This document shows positions 18,234-27,135 of a stretch of DNA of 64,000 nt, in pieces. The stretch is from Streptomyces ferrugineus (GTDB taxonomy: Bacteria; Actinomycetota; Actinomycetes; Streptomycetales; Streptomycetaceae), in assembly GCF_015160855.1 (NCBI RefSeq), contig NZ_CP063373.1, positions 3,348,001 through 3,412,000 of the forward strand, in the 5' to 3' direction. The position numbers were made by a program, and so were the translations under genes. Each line of letters opens with the position of its first letter. Positions within the stretch are counted from its first letter, which is position 1. The notes beneath the pieces were generated by a model that was not told the DNA's origin, did not search any database, and saw only the letters and a list, made by a program, of their open reading frames with translations.

Positions 18234-19123
18234 CGGCCACCGCCGTACGGGTCGACACGGCGCCCGCCGCCGCGGTGCGGCGGCGCCGGTCGCTCGGCTG
18301 GCTCGCCGTCGTCCCGCTGCTCGTCCTCACCGCGCTCGCCTTCGGGCTGCCCGCCCTGGCCATGCTGAACGGCGCCTTCAGCGTCAAGGACCCGGCCACG
18401 GGGGCGACTTCGTACAGCGCGGAGAACCTGACGGCCTCGCTGCAGGGCGCCTACCTCACGGCCCTGCTCGGCAGCGTCAAGCTGTCCGCCGTCTCCGCCG
18501 CGCTCGGGGCGCTGTTCGGTCTGCCGCTCGCCCAGGCCGTGGTGACCTCCCGCTTCCGCGCGCTGCGCGAGGCCGTGCTCACCGCGTCCGGGGTGCTGGC
18601 CAACTTCGGCGGTGTCCCGCTGGCCTTCGCCTTCGTCGCCACGCTCGGCAACGCCGGTGTGCTGACCCGGCACCTGGGCCTGACGGACAAGGGCTGGGAC
18701 CTCTACAGCTTCTGGGGACTGGTCCTGGTCTACCTGTACTTCCTGATCCCGCTGATGGTGCTGACCATCACCCCCGCCCTGGAGGGGCTGCGCGTCCAGT
18801 GGCGCGAGGCCGCGCAGAACAACGGCGCCACCACCGTGCAGTACTGGCGGCACGTGGCCCTGCCCGTCCTGCTGCCCACGCTGCTCGGCGGGTTCGTCCT
18901 GCTCTTCGGCAGCGCCTTCGCCGCGTACGCCACCGCCGCCGCCATGGTGGGCAGCTCCGTCCCGCTGGTCACCCTGCAGATCGCCGACGCCCTCTCCGGC
19001 AACGTCCTGGTCGGGCAGGAGAACGTGGCGCTCGCCCTCAGCCTCGACATGGTCCTGGTCGCCGGACTCGTCATGGCCGTGTACCTGCCCCTGCAACGAC
19101 GGAGTGCGCGATGGCTCGCCTGA
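18230..19123 (+). CDS. ABC transporter permease (first subunit)
   Basis: A 297-residue membrane permease with six predicted TM helices and the EAA coupling motif region (EAAQNNGATTVQYWRHVALP, about residues 195-214) that docks on the ATPase. The N-terminal helix begins after a short Arg-rich leader. Family resemblance is to PotB/CysT-like permeases of the spermidine, iron and 2-aminoethylphosphonate transporters. It starts at the ATG overlapping the binding-protein stop (ATGA). It overlaps the next permease gene by 13 bp. It pairs with that permease to form the transmembrane channel. Confidence 0.9.
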   Translation: MTATAVRVDTAPAAAVRRRRSLGWLAVVPLLVLTALAFGLPALAMLNGAFSVKDPATGATSYSAENLTASLQGAYLTALLGSVKLSAVSAALGALFGLPLAQAVVTSRFRALREAVLTASGVLANFGGVPLAFAFVATLGNAGVLTRHLGLTDKGWDLYSFWGLVLVYLYFLIPLMVLTITPALEGLRVQWREAAQNNGATTVQYWRHVALPVLLPTLLGGFVLLFGSAFAAYATAAAMVGSSVPLVTLQIADALSGNVLVGQENVALALSLDMVLVAGLVMAVYLPLQRRSARWLA

Positions 19124-19923
19124 ACCTGTGGCGGTGGGGCGTGCTCGGCCTCGCCGGGCTGTACTTCCTGGTGCCGCTGGCCGCGTCGGTCGTCTTCACG
19201 GTCGACGTGCCCGGCCGGGGCCTCACCTTCGACGCCTACACCCGGATCTTCTCCACCGAGGGCTTCGTCTCCAGCCTGCTGCTCTCGCTGGAACTGGCCG
19301 CCGCCACCATCGCCCTGGTCCTGCTGCTGATGGTGCCCGCCATGGTCGCGCTGCGGCTCGGCGCGCCCCGGCTGCGGCCGGTCGTCGAGATCGTCTGCTC
19401 GCTGCCACTGGTGGTGCCGCCGATCGCGTTCGTCGCCGGGATCGGCACGGTCCTCAAGTGGGGGCCCGAGCACCTCTCGCGCACGCCGCTGTTCCAGACC
19501 TTCGTCGCGATCCAGAACCCTCACTTCCCGTTCGTGCTGGTCCTGGCCTACGTCGTGATGGCATTGCCGTTCGTGTACCGGGCCCTGGACGCCGGGCTGC
19601 GCGCCGTCGACGTCCGCACCCTCGTCGAGGCCGCCCGCAGCTCCGGCGCCGGCTGGCCGCAGGCGCTCGCCCAGGCGGTGCTGCCCAACCTCCGAGGCGC
19701 CCTGCTCAACGCCTCCTTCCTCACCCTCGCCCTGGTGCTCGGCGAGTTCACGGTCGCGCAGCTGCTGGGCTTCCAGCCGTTCGCGGTGTGGATCGTGAAC
19801 GTCAGCGGCTCACAGGCCCAGCTGTCCGTGGCCGTGTCCGTGCTGAGCCTGCTCGTGACCTGGGTGCTGCTGCTCGTGATCGCCGGCTTCGGCGGCCGTA
19901 CCCGTACTACCTCCCGGGGATGA
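19111..19923 (+). CDS. ABC transporter permease (second subunit)
   Basis: A 270-residue PotC-like permease with six TM segments and the coupling motif EAARSSGAGWPQALAQAVLP (about residues 171-190). The ATG at 19111 is in a different frame and overlaps the end of the first permease gene by 13 bp; the coding frames of both stay intact. The ATPase gene begins 3 bp after its stop. With the first permease it makes a heterodimeric channel. Confidence 0.9.
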   Translation: MARLNLWRWGVLGLAGLYFLVPLAASVVFTVDVPGRGLTFDAYTRIFSTEGFVSSLLLSLELAAATIALVLLLMVPAMVALRLGAPRLRPVVEIVCSLPLVVPPIAFVAGIGTVLKWGPEHLSRTPLFQTFVAIQNPHFPFVLVLAYVVMALPFVYRALDAGLRAVDVRTLVEAARSSGAGWPQALAQAVLPNLRGALLNASFLTLALVLGEFTVAQLLGFQPFAVWIVNVSGSQAQLSVAVSVLSLLVTWVLLLVIAGFGGRTRTTSRG

Positions 19924-19926
19924 ACC

Positions 19927-20982
19927 ATGACCACGATCGAGAACGCCGCGACCGTCGAATTCCGTGGACTCAGAAGGGAGTTCGGGCCGACCGTCGCTCT
20001 CGACGGCCTCGACCTGACCGTCCGGCCGGGTGAGCTGATCGCCCTGCTCGGCCCGTCCGGCTGCGGCAAGACCACCGCCCTGCGGATGCTCGCCGGCTTC
20101 GAACACCCCGACTCGGGCGAGGTGTTGGTGGACGGCGAGGACGTCACCCGGGTCCCGGCCCACCGCCGGGACGCCGGCATGGTCTTCCAGTCCTACAGCC
20201 TCTTCCCGCACCTCGACGCACTCGACAACGTCGCCTTCGGACTGCGGATGCGGAAGATCCGCACGGCCGAACGGCGGGCGCGTGCCGCCGAGTTGCTGGA
20301 GATGGTCGGCCTCGCCGACAAGGGCGGGCGGTTCCCGCACCAGCTCTCCGGCGGCCAGCAGCAGCGCATCGCCCTGGCCCGGGCCCTCGCCCTGCGCCCG
20401 CGCGTGCTGCTCCTCGACGAGCCGCTGTCGGCGCTCGACGCCAAGGTGCGGCTGACGCTCCGCGAGGAGATCCGGCGGCTCCAGCGGGAGCTCGGCATCA
20501 CCACCCTCTTCGTCACCCACGACCAGGAGGAGGCCCTGTCCATGGCCGACCGGGTCGCCGTCATGCGCTCCGGACGGCTCGAGCAGTGCGCTGCCCCGGC
20601 CGAGCTGTACGGCCGCCCGGCCACCGCCTTCGTCGCCGAGTTCGTCGGCACGATGAGCCGGATCCCGGGCAAGCTCGTCGAGGACGGCGTGGAGGTGCTG
20701 GGACGGCGGCTGCCCGTCGACGGCGACGTGCCCTCGGCCTCCGAGGCCGATGTGCTGGTGCGGCCGGAGGCCGTGGAGGTCCGCGCCGACGACGCCTCCG
20801 ACGCGCGCGTCGTCGCCACGGCGTTCCTCGGCGCCACCACCCGGCTGACCGTACGGCTCCCCGACGGCACCGAGGTCAAGGCCGACCTGCCCGCCCACGA
20901 GGGCGCCGCGCTGGGCGCCGGGGCCGCGGTGAGCGTGTCGCTGCCGGAGCGGCCGGTACTGGTGGCCGAACGTAGCCGCTGA
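19927..20982 (+). CDS. ABC transporter ATP-binding protein
   Basis: A 351-residue ATPase of the PotA/FbpC/CysA class. Walker A is GPSGCGKT (residues 42-49), the signature LSGGQQQR lies near 139-146, Walker B is VLLLDEPLSALD, and the switch His is in FVTHDQEEA. A TOBE-like C-terminal regulatory domain (about 245-351, VLVRPEAVEVRA) is present. All catalytic residues are intact. It energises the two permeases encoded upstream and is followed after 45 bp by the HAD/EEP fusion gene in the same orientation. Confidence 0.93.
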   Translation: MTTIENAATVEFRGLRREFGPTVALDGLDLTVRPGELIALLGPSGCGKTTALRMLAGFEHPDSGEVLVDGEDVTRVPAHRRDAGMVFQSYSLFPHLDALDNVAFGLRMRKIRTAERRARAAELLEMVGLADKGGRFPHQLSGGQQQRIALARALALRPRVLLLDEPLSALDAKVRLTLREEIRRLQRELGITTLFVTHDQEEALSMADRVAVMRSGRLEQCAAPAELYGRPATAFVAEFVGTMSRIPGKLVEDGVEVLGRRLPVDGDVPSASEADVLVRPEAVEVRADDASDARVVATAFLGATTRLTVRLPDGTEVKADLPAHEGAALGAGAAVSVSLPERPVLVAERSR

Positions 20983-21027
20983 CCCCCGTACGACCCACCG
21001 AACCCCCCACGCGAGAAAGAGACGACC

Positions 21028-22449
21028 GTGACTCGACTCCCGCTCCAAGCCGTCCTGTTCGACATGGACGGCACGCTCGTCGACACCGAGCGACTGTGGT
21101 GGGAGGCGGTGGAGCGGGTCGCCGGCCGGACCCTGACCGAGGCGGACGAGCCGGACGTGCTCGGCCGGCCCGTCGAGCACACCGCCCACTGGCTGGCCGC
21201 GGCCACCGGCGCACCGGCCGCCGCCCTGGCCGACACCCTCCACCGCGAGTTCGCCGACGCCGTCCGCGCCGGCATCGTCCCGCGCCCCGGCGCCCTCGAC
21301 CTGCTCGACGCCCTGGCCCGCGACGGCATCCCCACGGCCCTGGTCACGGCGTCGCCCCGAGCCGTCGCCGACACCGTCCTCGAAGCCCTCGGCGCGAGCC
21401 GCTTCGCGGTCTCCGTCACCGCCGACGACACCGACCGCACCAAGCCCGCCCCCGACCCGTATCTGGCCGCCTGCCACATCCTGGGCGTCGACCCGGCCGG
21501 GTGCGTCGCCGTCGAGGACACCGCGACCGGTGTCGCCTCCGCCGAGGCCGCCGGGTGCACGGTGCTCGCGGTGCCCTCGCTCGCGCCCATCGAGGCGGCG
21601 CCCGGACGGACCGTCGTGGCGGGCCTGGAGGGCGTGACCCCCTCGGCGCTGCGCTCCCTGCCGCCGCACCGCCTCCGCGTCATGACCTGGAACCTCTGGT
21701 ACGGCGGCACGAAGATCCACGACCACCGGGCCAAGCAGCTCAAGGTCATCGCCGAGACCGGCGTGGACGTGGTCGGACTCCAGGAGACGTACGGCACGGC
21801 GGCGCAGGAGCTCGCCGACGCCCTCGGCTGGTATCACCACCGAGCGGGGGAGAACCTCGGCGTCATCAGCCGGTACCCGATCACGGCCCGCTTCGGGGAC
21901 CCGGACGTCGGGTTCTACGGGGCGGCCGGTGTGCGGGTCCGCGTGCACGAGGGGGCCGAGGCGGACGTATGGACGGTCCATCTGGACTGCCAGGAGTACG
22001 GGCCCTATGTGACCGACGGTGATCCGACCGCCCACGAGGACGTGCGCCTCGCCCAGATGCGGGACGTGCTCGGCCGCGTCGACGACACCGTGCCCGTCGT
22101 CCTCGTCGGCGACTTCAACAGCCCCTCCCACCTCGACCGGCCGGACGTCGAGTGGCCGGTGACGAAGGCCGCCGAGGACGCGGGGCTGCGCGACTCCTAC
22201 CGCGAGGCCCACCCTGATCCGACCGCCCGTCCCGGCCACACCTGGTCGCCGGTCCACCCCGTGCACGAGGACGGCAGCGGGCGCCCGGAGCCGCAGGACC
22301 GGATCGACTTCGTCCTGCACCGGGGCCTGCGGGTGCTCGGCTCCGAGACGTACGTCAGCGGTCACCCGCGCCCGTGGCCCGACGTCGAGCACAACGAGTG
22401 GCCGTCCGACCACGCGGCCGTGATCACCACATTCTCCCTGCGCGAATGA
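21028..22449 (+). CDS. Fused HAD phosphatase and EEP phosphodiesterase
   Basis: A 473-residue two-domain hydrolase. Residues 1-205 are a beta-phosphoglucomutase-type HAD phosphatase: FDMDGTLVDTE (nucleophile motif), VTASPR (motif II), KPAPDPYLAA (motif III Lys) and VEDTATGVASAEAAG (motif IV). Residues 213-473 are an endonuclease/exonuclease/phosphatase (DNase I-like) domain with TWNLWYGG, GLQET, VHLD, VGDFNSPS, RIDFVLHR and PSDHAAV, so all metal and catalytic His/Asp positions are present. Neither half has a signal peptide. Coupled to an ABC importer, it could cleave an imported phosphodiester and then remove the phosphate. GTG start with GAGAAAGAGACGACC upstream. The exact substrate is unknown. 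Confidence 0.88.
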   Translation: MTRLPLQAVLFDMDGTLVDTERLWWEAVERVAGRTLTEADEPDVLGRPVEHTAHWLAAATGAPAAALADTLHREFADAVRAGIVPRPGALDLLDALARDGIPTALVTASPRAVADTVLEALGASRFAVSVTADDTDRTKPAPDPYLAACHILGVDPAGCVAVEDTATGVASAEAAGCTVLAVPSLAPIEAAPGRTVVAGLEGVTPSALRSLPPHRLRVMTWNLWYGGTKIHDHRAKQLKVIAETGVDVVGLQETYGTAAQELADALGWYHHRAGENLGVISRYPITARFGDPDVGFYGAAGVRVRVHEGAEADVWTVHLDCQEYGPYVTDGDPTAHEDVRLAQMRDVLGRVDDTVPVVLVGDFNSPSHLDRPDVEWPVTKAAEDAGLRDSYREAHPDPTARPGHTWSPVHPVHEDGSGRPEPQDRIDFVLHRGLRVLGSETYVSGHPRPWPDVEHNEWPSDHAAVITTFSLRE

Positions 22450-22569
22450 GCCGGATCCGCCTACCATCGATGCCATGACCTGGCGACATTGATCCACCAG
22501 CCGTGCCTCCCGAGGGCCGCCTCGGACGCCGTACCCCCGGCGTCCGAACAGTCCCTGCGGGAAGGCCTC

Positions 22570-23766
22570 ATGACACTCTCACCTGCACGCGTGCCCGCCA
22601 CCGGTGTCCGGCGGCTGACGACCACGCTGTACGGCTACTCGTTCCTCGACGACTTCGTCCTGCTCTACCCGGTGTACGCGCTGCTGTTCGCCGACACCGG
22701 CCTGTCGCTGTGGCAGATCTCCTCCCTGTTCGCCCTGTGGTCGGTCACCGCGGTGGTCCTTGAGGTGCCCTCGGGCGCCTGGGCCGACACCGTGTCGCGT
22801 CGCCGGCTGCTGTGGATCGGCCCGCTGCTCACCGCCGTCGGCTTCGCGCTGTGGGTGGTCGTCCCGTCGTACTGGGCCTTCGCGGCCGGCTTCGTCCTGT
22901 GGGGCGCCGGCGGCGCGCTCGGCTCCGGTGCGCTGGAGGCGCTGGTGTACGACGAGCTGGACCGGCTCGGCGCCGCCGGGCGGTACGCGCGGATCATGGG
23001 CCGGGCCCGGGCCGCCCGGCTGCTGGGCACCGTGGCCTCCATCGGCCTGGCGGGGCCCGTGTTCGCCCAGGGCGGCTACCGGGCCGTCGGTGCCGCGAGC
23101 TTCGTGGCCTGTGTGCTGACCGCCGCCATCGCGACGCGGTTCCCCGAGCACCGGATGCGGGCGGAGACCTCCGACGACGGCTGGGCGACGACCCTGCGGA
23201 CCGGACTCGCCGAGGTCCGCAGGGACCGTACGGTGCGTGGCGCTCTGCTGCTGATCCCCGCCGTGGCCGCGGTGTGGGGCGCGCTCGACGAGTACACCCC
23301 GCTGCTGGTCCGGGACATCGGGGTGGCCGAGGCGACGGTGCCCTACCTGATCATGCTGATCTGGGCCGGCGTCACCGCCGGCAGCCTTCTGACCGGACCG
23401 GCCGAGCGCCTCGGCACGACCGGGCTCGCGGCGCTGCTCGCGGGCGCCGCACTCGCCCTGGCCGTCGGTGCCGCGGCCCGCTCACTGGCCGGCATCGCCC
23501 TGGTGAGCCTCGCCTTCGCCGGGTTCCAGCTGGCCGAGGTGCTCGCCGACGTCCGCCTCCAGCACCGTATCGACGAGTCCCGCCGGGCCACCCTCACCTC
23601 CGTGGCGAGCCTGGGCACGGAGCTCGCCACGGTGGCCACATTCGGCGGGTACGCGCTGCTCGGCACGGACGCGGCACACAGCACGGTCTTCGCGGTGCTC
23701 GCGGTGCCCTATCTGGTGACGGCCCTGGCGCTGGTCAGAGCTCGGGCTGCCACGGCACGACCGTGA
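22570..23766 (+). CDS. MFS transporter
   Basis: A 398-residue major facilitator protein with 12 TM segments. The A-motif loop after TM2 appears as PSGAWADTVSRRRLLW. The overall pattern resembles drug or small-molecule efflux carriers of the type in which the second half is short-looped. The ATG at 22570 has GGGAAGG a few bases upstream; the open frame begins 81 bp earlier, but its extra residues are polar and unlike a first TM helix. Downstream it overlaps the convergent secreted-protein gene by 32 bp. It is 120 bp behind the HAD/EEP gene and need not belong to that operon. Confidence 0.85.
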   Translation: MTLSPARVPATGVRRLTTTLYGYSFLDDFVLLYPVYALLFADTGLSLWQISSLFALWSVTAVVLEVPSGAWADTVSRRRLLWIGPLLTAVGFALWVVVPSYWAFAAGFVLWGAGGALGSGALEALVYDELDRLGAAGRYARIMGRARAARLLGTVASIGLAGPVFAQGGYRAVGAASFVACVLTAAIATRFPEHRMRAETSDDGWATTLRTGLAEVRRDRTVRGALLLIPAVAAVWGALDEYTPLLVRDIGVAEATVPYLIMLIWAGVTAGSLLTGPAERLGTTGLAALLAGAALALAVGAAARSLAGIALVSLAFAGFQLAEVLADVRLQHRIDESRRATLTSVASLGTELATVATFGGYALLGTDAAHSTVFAVLAVPYLVTALALVRARAATARP

Positions 23767-24277
23767 AGTCGCCCGTCCCCTTCGCGACCTTCTCGAAGGG
23801 GGCGGAGCTCACGCACCTGGGCGGCTCGCCGCCCGCGCCGGGGCGGCCCGTGGCGGCCCAGCTGTAGCCGAGACGGTCGTGGCGGCCGAGGTCGTGGACG
23901 GTGACCCCGACCCGCTTGCCCTTGGCGCCCGGCAGGTCGGAGTCGGTGATGACGCCGGAGACCACGGCGACCTTCCCGCCGGTGACCACGCAGTCGACCT
24001 CGGCCCTCGCCCAGGCGCCCCAGTCGTTCAGATAGTGGCTGAACTCGAAGGTGCCGGTGGCCTTCGTCGGGTCGTCGCCGTCCTTCGCCGCCAGATGCGC
24101 GTCGAACAAGAACGTGATGTCGTCCCCGGCCGAGCGGTACAGCTTGGCCGTGCCGGTGACCGCGGCGGCCTCGCGCTGCCGCGGCCCGTCCGTCGCGGTG
24201 GCGGCGGGGCCGACCGTTCCGGCGGTGAGCAGCAGCAGCGCACAGCACAGCACGACGGTCTTCGTACGGCGGTTCAT
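23735..24277 (-). CDS. Secreted hypothetical protein
   Basis: A 180-residue protein with an N-terminal signal peptide (basic MNRRTK, hydrophobic VVLCCALLLLTAGTVG, cleavage probably after ATA near residue 28). The mature part is about 150 residues and looks like an all-beta domain with two Cys (in AEVDCVV and PPRCVSS) that could form a disulphide. I recognise no enzyme motif. The ATG at 24277 follows a GGAAAGGACCACC stretch, a good ribosome-binding site. It is divergent from davA. The 3' end overlaps the MFS gene by 32 bp on the other strand. Confidence 0.8.
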   Translation of the reverse strand: MNRRTKTVVLCCALLLLTAGTVGPAATATDGPRQREAAAVTGTAKLYRSAGDDITFLFDAHLAAKDGDDPTKATGTFEFSHYLNDWGAWARAEVDCVVTGGKVAVVSGVITDSDLPGAKGKRVGVTVHDLGRHDRLGYSWAATGRPGAGGEPPRCVSSAPFEKVAKGTGDFTVVPWQPEL

Positions 24278-24433
24278 GGTGGTCCTTTCCGCAGGTCAAC
24301 CGGACAGCCACCACTCTCGCGGCGGGGCGCCCCGGCCACATCGCACCGAGGACGGGACCGCGCCTCCGCCGCACGGCGGGGACACCCGTGCGCCCCTCCG
24401 CTCCGGGGAGGACGCGACCTCCGCCGGAGGGCG

Positions 24434-24493
24434 CGCAACGAATCGCCGCCGGACCCGTGGCCGACGCAACGAACCGCTCACCGGCGCGCAACG
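24434..24493. promoter_or_regulatory. Three CGCAACG direct repeats upstream of davA
   Basis: CGCAACG occurs at 24434-24440, 24465-24471 and 24487-24493; the first two extend to CGCAACGAAYCGC. Spacings of 31 and 22 bp are close to three and two helical turns, so they may be operator iterons. They lie in the 308-bp gap 24278-24585 between the secreted-protein gene and davA, which otherwise shows no gene. Confidence 0.4.
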
Positions 24494-24585
24494 GCTCCTT
24501 CTTGTCCGCCCTCGTCAGCCGCCCGTACCGTCTACATGGCCCCAAGTGGTCCCCCTCCGCCCCCTCCGCCCGGTGAGGAACACGC

Positions 24586-25374
24586 ATGCGCACCGCCCTG
24601 CTCCAGAGCTCCGGCCGCCCCGGCTCGACCGTCGAGAACCTCAAGGTCCTCGACGAGGCCGCCGGCCGTGCCGCCGCCGCGGGCGCTGGGCTGCTGGTGA
24701 CGCCGGAGATGTTCCTGACCGGGTACGCGATCGGCGACGACATCGCCCGCCTCGCCGAGCCCGCCGACGGCGACTGCGCGGACGCGATCGCCGAGACCGC
24801 GACGCGGCACGGCCTGGCGATCGCCTACGGCTACCCCGAGCGGGCCGGCGAGAGCGTCTTCAACTCCGCCCAGCTGATCTCCGCCGACGGCACCCGGCTC
24901 GCCAACTACCGCAAGACCCACCTCTTCGGCTGCTTCGAGCGCGACCACTTCACGCCGGGCGACCAGCAGATCGTCCAGGCCGAGCTCGGCGGCCTCCGGG
25001 TCGGCATCCTCATCTGCTACGACGTCGAGTTCCCGGAGAACGTCCGCGCCCACGCCCTCGCCGGCACCGACCTGCTGCTCGTCCCGACGGCGCAGATGCA
25101 CCCGTTCCAGTTCGTCGCCGAGTCGATGATCCCGGTACGGGCCTTCGAGAACCAGCTGTACGTGGCGTACGTCAACCGGGTCGGCCGGGAAGGGGAGTTC
25201 GAGTTCGTCGGGCTCTCCACGCTCGCCGGGCCCGACGGAGTCGCCCGCACCCGCGCGGGCCGCGACGAGGAACTCGTCCTCGCCGACATCGACCCCGTCC
25301 TCCTCGCCGCCTCCCGCGAGGCGAACCCGTATCTGAAGGACCGCCGCCCCGGTCTCTACGGGTCCCTCGTCTGA
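24586..25374 (+). CDS. davA: 5-aminopentanamidase (delta-aminovaleramidase)
   Basis: A 262-residue carbon-nitrogen hydrolase with the complete Glu-Lys-Cys triad: E41 (PEMFLTGY), K110 (NYRKTHLF) and C144 (LICYDVEFPEN). Length and blocks follow Pseudomonas DavA closely (for example EMFLTGYxIG, YGYPERxG, YRKTHLFG). DavA hydrolyses 5-aminovaleramide to 5-aminovalerate and ammonia, the step after lysine 2-monooxygenase. The monooxygenase homologue lies directly downstream (46-bp gap, same strand), which makes this assignment much firmer than nitrilase family membership alone. Cytosolic; ATG at 24586 follows GAGGAACACGC. Confidence 0.87.
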   Translation: MRTALLQSSGRPGSTVENLKVLDEAAGRAAAAGAGLLVTPEMFLTGYAIGDDIARLAEPADGDCADAIAETATRHGLAIAYGYPERAGESVFNSAQLISADGTRLANYRKTHLFGCFERDHFTPGDQQIVQAELGGLRVGILICYDVEFPENVRAHALAGTDLLLVPTAQMHPFQFVAESMIPVRAFENQLYVAYVNRVGREGEFEFVGLSTLAGPDGVARTRAGRDEELVLADIDPVLLAASREANPYLKDRRPGLYGSLV

Positions 25375-25419
25375 ATCCCCCAGCCTTCCCAGCAGCACTC
25401 GCAAGGAGTCCGTACCCCC

Positions 25420-27120
25420 ATGACGTCCATGGTGCCCAACGCCGTCCAGCACGCCGACGAGCAGCAGCCGCCGATCACCATGTTCGGCCCGGACTTCCCG
25501 TACGCGTACGACGACTTCCTCGCCCACCCGGCGGGGCTCGGCCAGATACCGGCGACCGAGCACGGCACCGAGATCGCGGTCATCGGCGGCGGCCTCTCCG
25601 GTGTCGTCGCCGCGTACGAGCTGATGAAGATGGGCCTCAAGCCCGTCGTGTACGAGGCCGACCGGATCGGCGGCCGGCTGCGCACCGTGGGCTTCGACGG
25701 CCCGGGCACCGAGGGCCTCAGCGCCGAGATGGGCGCGATGCGGTTCCCGCCGTCCTCCACGGCGCTCCAGCACTACATCGACCTGGTCGGGCTCAAGACC
25801 AGCCCCTTCCCCAACCCCCTCGCCGAGGCGACGCCTTCGACCGTCGTCGACCTCAAGGGCGAGTCCCACTACGCCGAGACGATCGACGACCTGCCGCAGG
25901 TCTACCGCGATGTCGCCGACGCCTGGAACAAGTGCCTCGAAGAGGGCGCCGACTTCTCCGACATGAACCGTGCGATGCGCGAGCGGGACGTGCCGCGCAT
26001 CCGCGAGATCTGGTCGAAGCTCGTCGAGAAGCTCGACAACCAGACCTTCTACGGCTTCCTCTGCGACTCCGAGGCCTTCAAGTCCTTCCGGCACCGCGAG
26101 ATCTTCGGCCAGGTCGGATTCGGGACGGGAGGCTGGGACACCGACTTCCCGAACTCCATCCTGGAGATCCTGCGGGTCGTCTACACCGAGGCCGACGACC
26201 ACCACCGCGGCATCGTCGGCGGCTCCCAGCAGCTGCCGGTCCGCCTCTGGGAGCGCGAGCCGGAGAAGATCGTCCACTGGACCCACGGCACATCGCTCGC
26301 GAGCCTGCACGAGAACGGCGCGCCGCGCCCGGCCGTGACCCGGCTGCACCGCGCCGCCGGCAACCAGATCACCGTGACCGACGCCGACGGCGACATCCGC
26401 ACCTACAAGGCGGCCATCTTCACCGCCCAGTCCTGGATGCTGCTGTCGAAGATCGCCTGCGACGACTCGCTCTTCCCGATCGACCACTGGACGGCGATCG
26501 AGCGCACCCACTACATGGAGAGCTCGAAGCTGTTCGTGCCCGTCGACCGGCCGTTCTGGCTGGACAAGGACGAGGAGACCGGCCGTGACGTCATGTCGAT
26601 GACGCTGACGGACCGGATGACGCGCGGCACCTACCTCCTCGACGACGGCCCGGACAAGCCCGCGGTGATCTGTCTGTCGTACACCTGGTGCGACGACAGC
26701 CTGAAGTGGCTGCCGCTGTCCGCGCACGAGCGGATGGAGGTCATGCTGAAGTCGCTCGGCGAGATCTATCCCAAGGTCGACATTCGCAAGCACATCATCG
26801 GCAACCCGGTGACGGTCTCCTGGGAGAACGAGCCCTACTTCATGGGCGCGTTCAAGGCCAACCTGCCCGGCCACTACCGCTACCAGCGGCGCCTGTTCAC
26901 CCACTTCATGCAGGACCGGCTGCCCGAGGACAAGCGGGGCATCTTCCTCGCCGGCGACGACATCTCGTGGACGGCCGGCTGGGCCGAGGGCGCCGTCCAG
27001 ACCGCGCTCAACGCGGTCTGGGGCGTGATGCACCACTTCGGCGGCACGACCGACGCGACCAACCCCGGTCCGGGCGACGTCTACGACGAGATCGCCCCGG
27101 TCGAACTGCCCGAGGACTGA
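25420..27120 (+). CDS. davB: Lysine 2-monooxygenase (flavin amine oxidase family)
   Basis: A 566-residue FAD enzyme. The dinucleotide motif VIGGGLSGVVAAYE (about residues 54-67) and GGRLR (84-88) bind FAD. Long stretches recall Pseudomonas DavB: FGPDFPxAxDD near the start, AYELMKxGLKPVVYEA, GQVGFGTGGWDxDFPNS, SMTLTDRxTRGTYL and GIFxAGDDxSWT. DavB oxidatively decarboxylates L-lysine to 5-aminovaleramide with O2. With davA it converts lysine to 5-aminovalerate. The genes for the next steps (aminotransferase, glutarate semialdehyde dehydrogenase) are not in the window. A good AAGGAG ribosome-binding site (near 25400) precedes the ATG. Related tryptophan monooxygenases are less likely because of the pairing with davA. 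Confidence 0.87.
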   Translation: MTSMVPNAVQHADEQQPPITMFGPDFPYAYDDFLAHPAGLGQIPATEHGTEIAVIGGGLSGVVAAYELMKMGLKPVVYEADRIGGRLRTVGFDGPGTEGLSAEMGAMRFPPSSTALQHYIDLVGLKTSPFPNPLAEATPSTVVDLKGESHYAETIDDLPQVYRDVADAWNKCLEEGADFSDMNRAMRERDVPRIREIWSKLVEKLDNQTFYGFLCDSEAFKSFRHREIFGQVGFGTGGWDTDFPNSILEILRVVYTEADDHHRGIVGGSQQLPVRLWEREPEKIVHWTHGTSLASLHENGAPRPAVTRLHRAAGNQITVTDADGDIRTYKAAIFTAQSWMLLSKIACDDSLFPIDHWTAIERTHYMESSKLFVPVDRPFWLDKDEETGRDVMSMTLTDRMTRGTYLLDDGPDKPAVICLSYTWCDDSLKWLPLSAHERMEVMLKSLGEIYPKVDIRKHIIGNPVTVSWENEPYFMGAFKANLPGHYRYQRRLFTHFMQDRLPEDKRGIFLAGDDISWTAGWAEGAVQTALNAVWGVMHHFGGTTDATNPGPGDVYDEIAPVELPED

Positions 27121-27135
27121 GCCGGGGCGGGGCCG

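Noticed and set aside
19810..22497. 895-codon frame on the minus strand
   Set aside because: Antisense to the ABC ATPase and HAD/EEP genes; both of those have complete catalytic motifs, this one has none.
25420..27120. Tryptophan 2-monooxygenase (auxin pathway) with the nitrilase-like gene as indoleacetamide hydrolase
   Set aside because: Indoleacetamide hydrolases belong to the amidase-signature family, not to the nitrilase family, and both proteins resemble DavA/DavB more closely.
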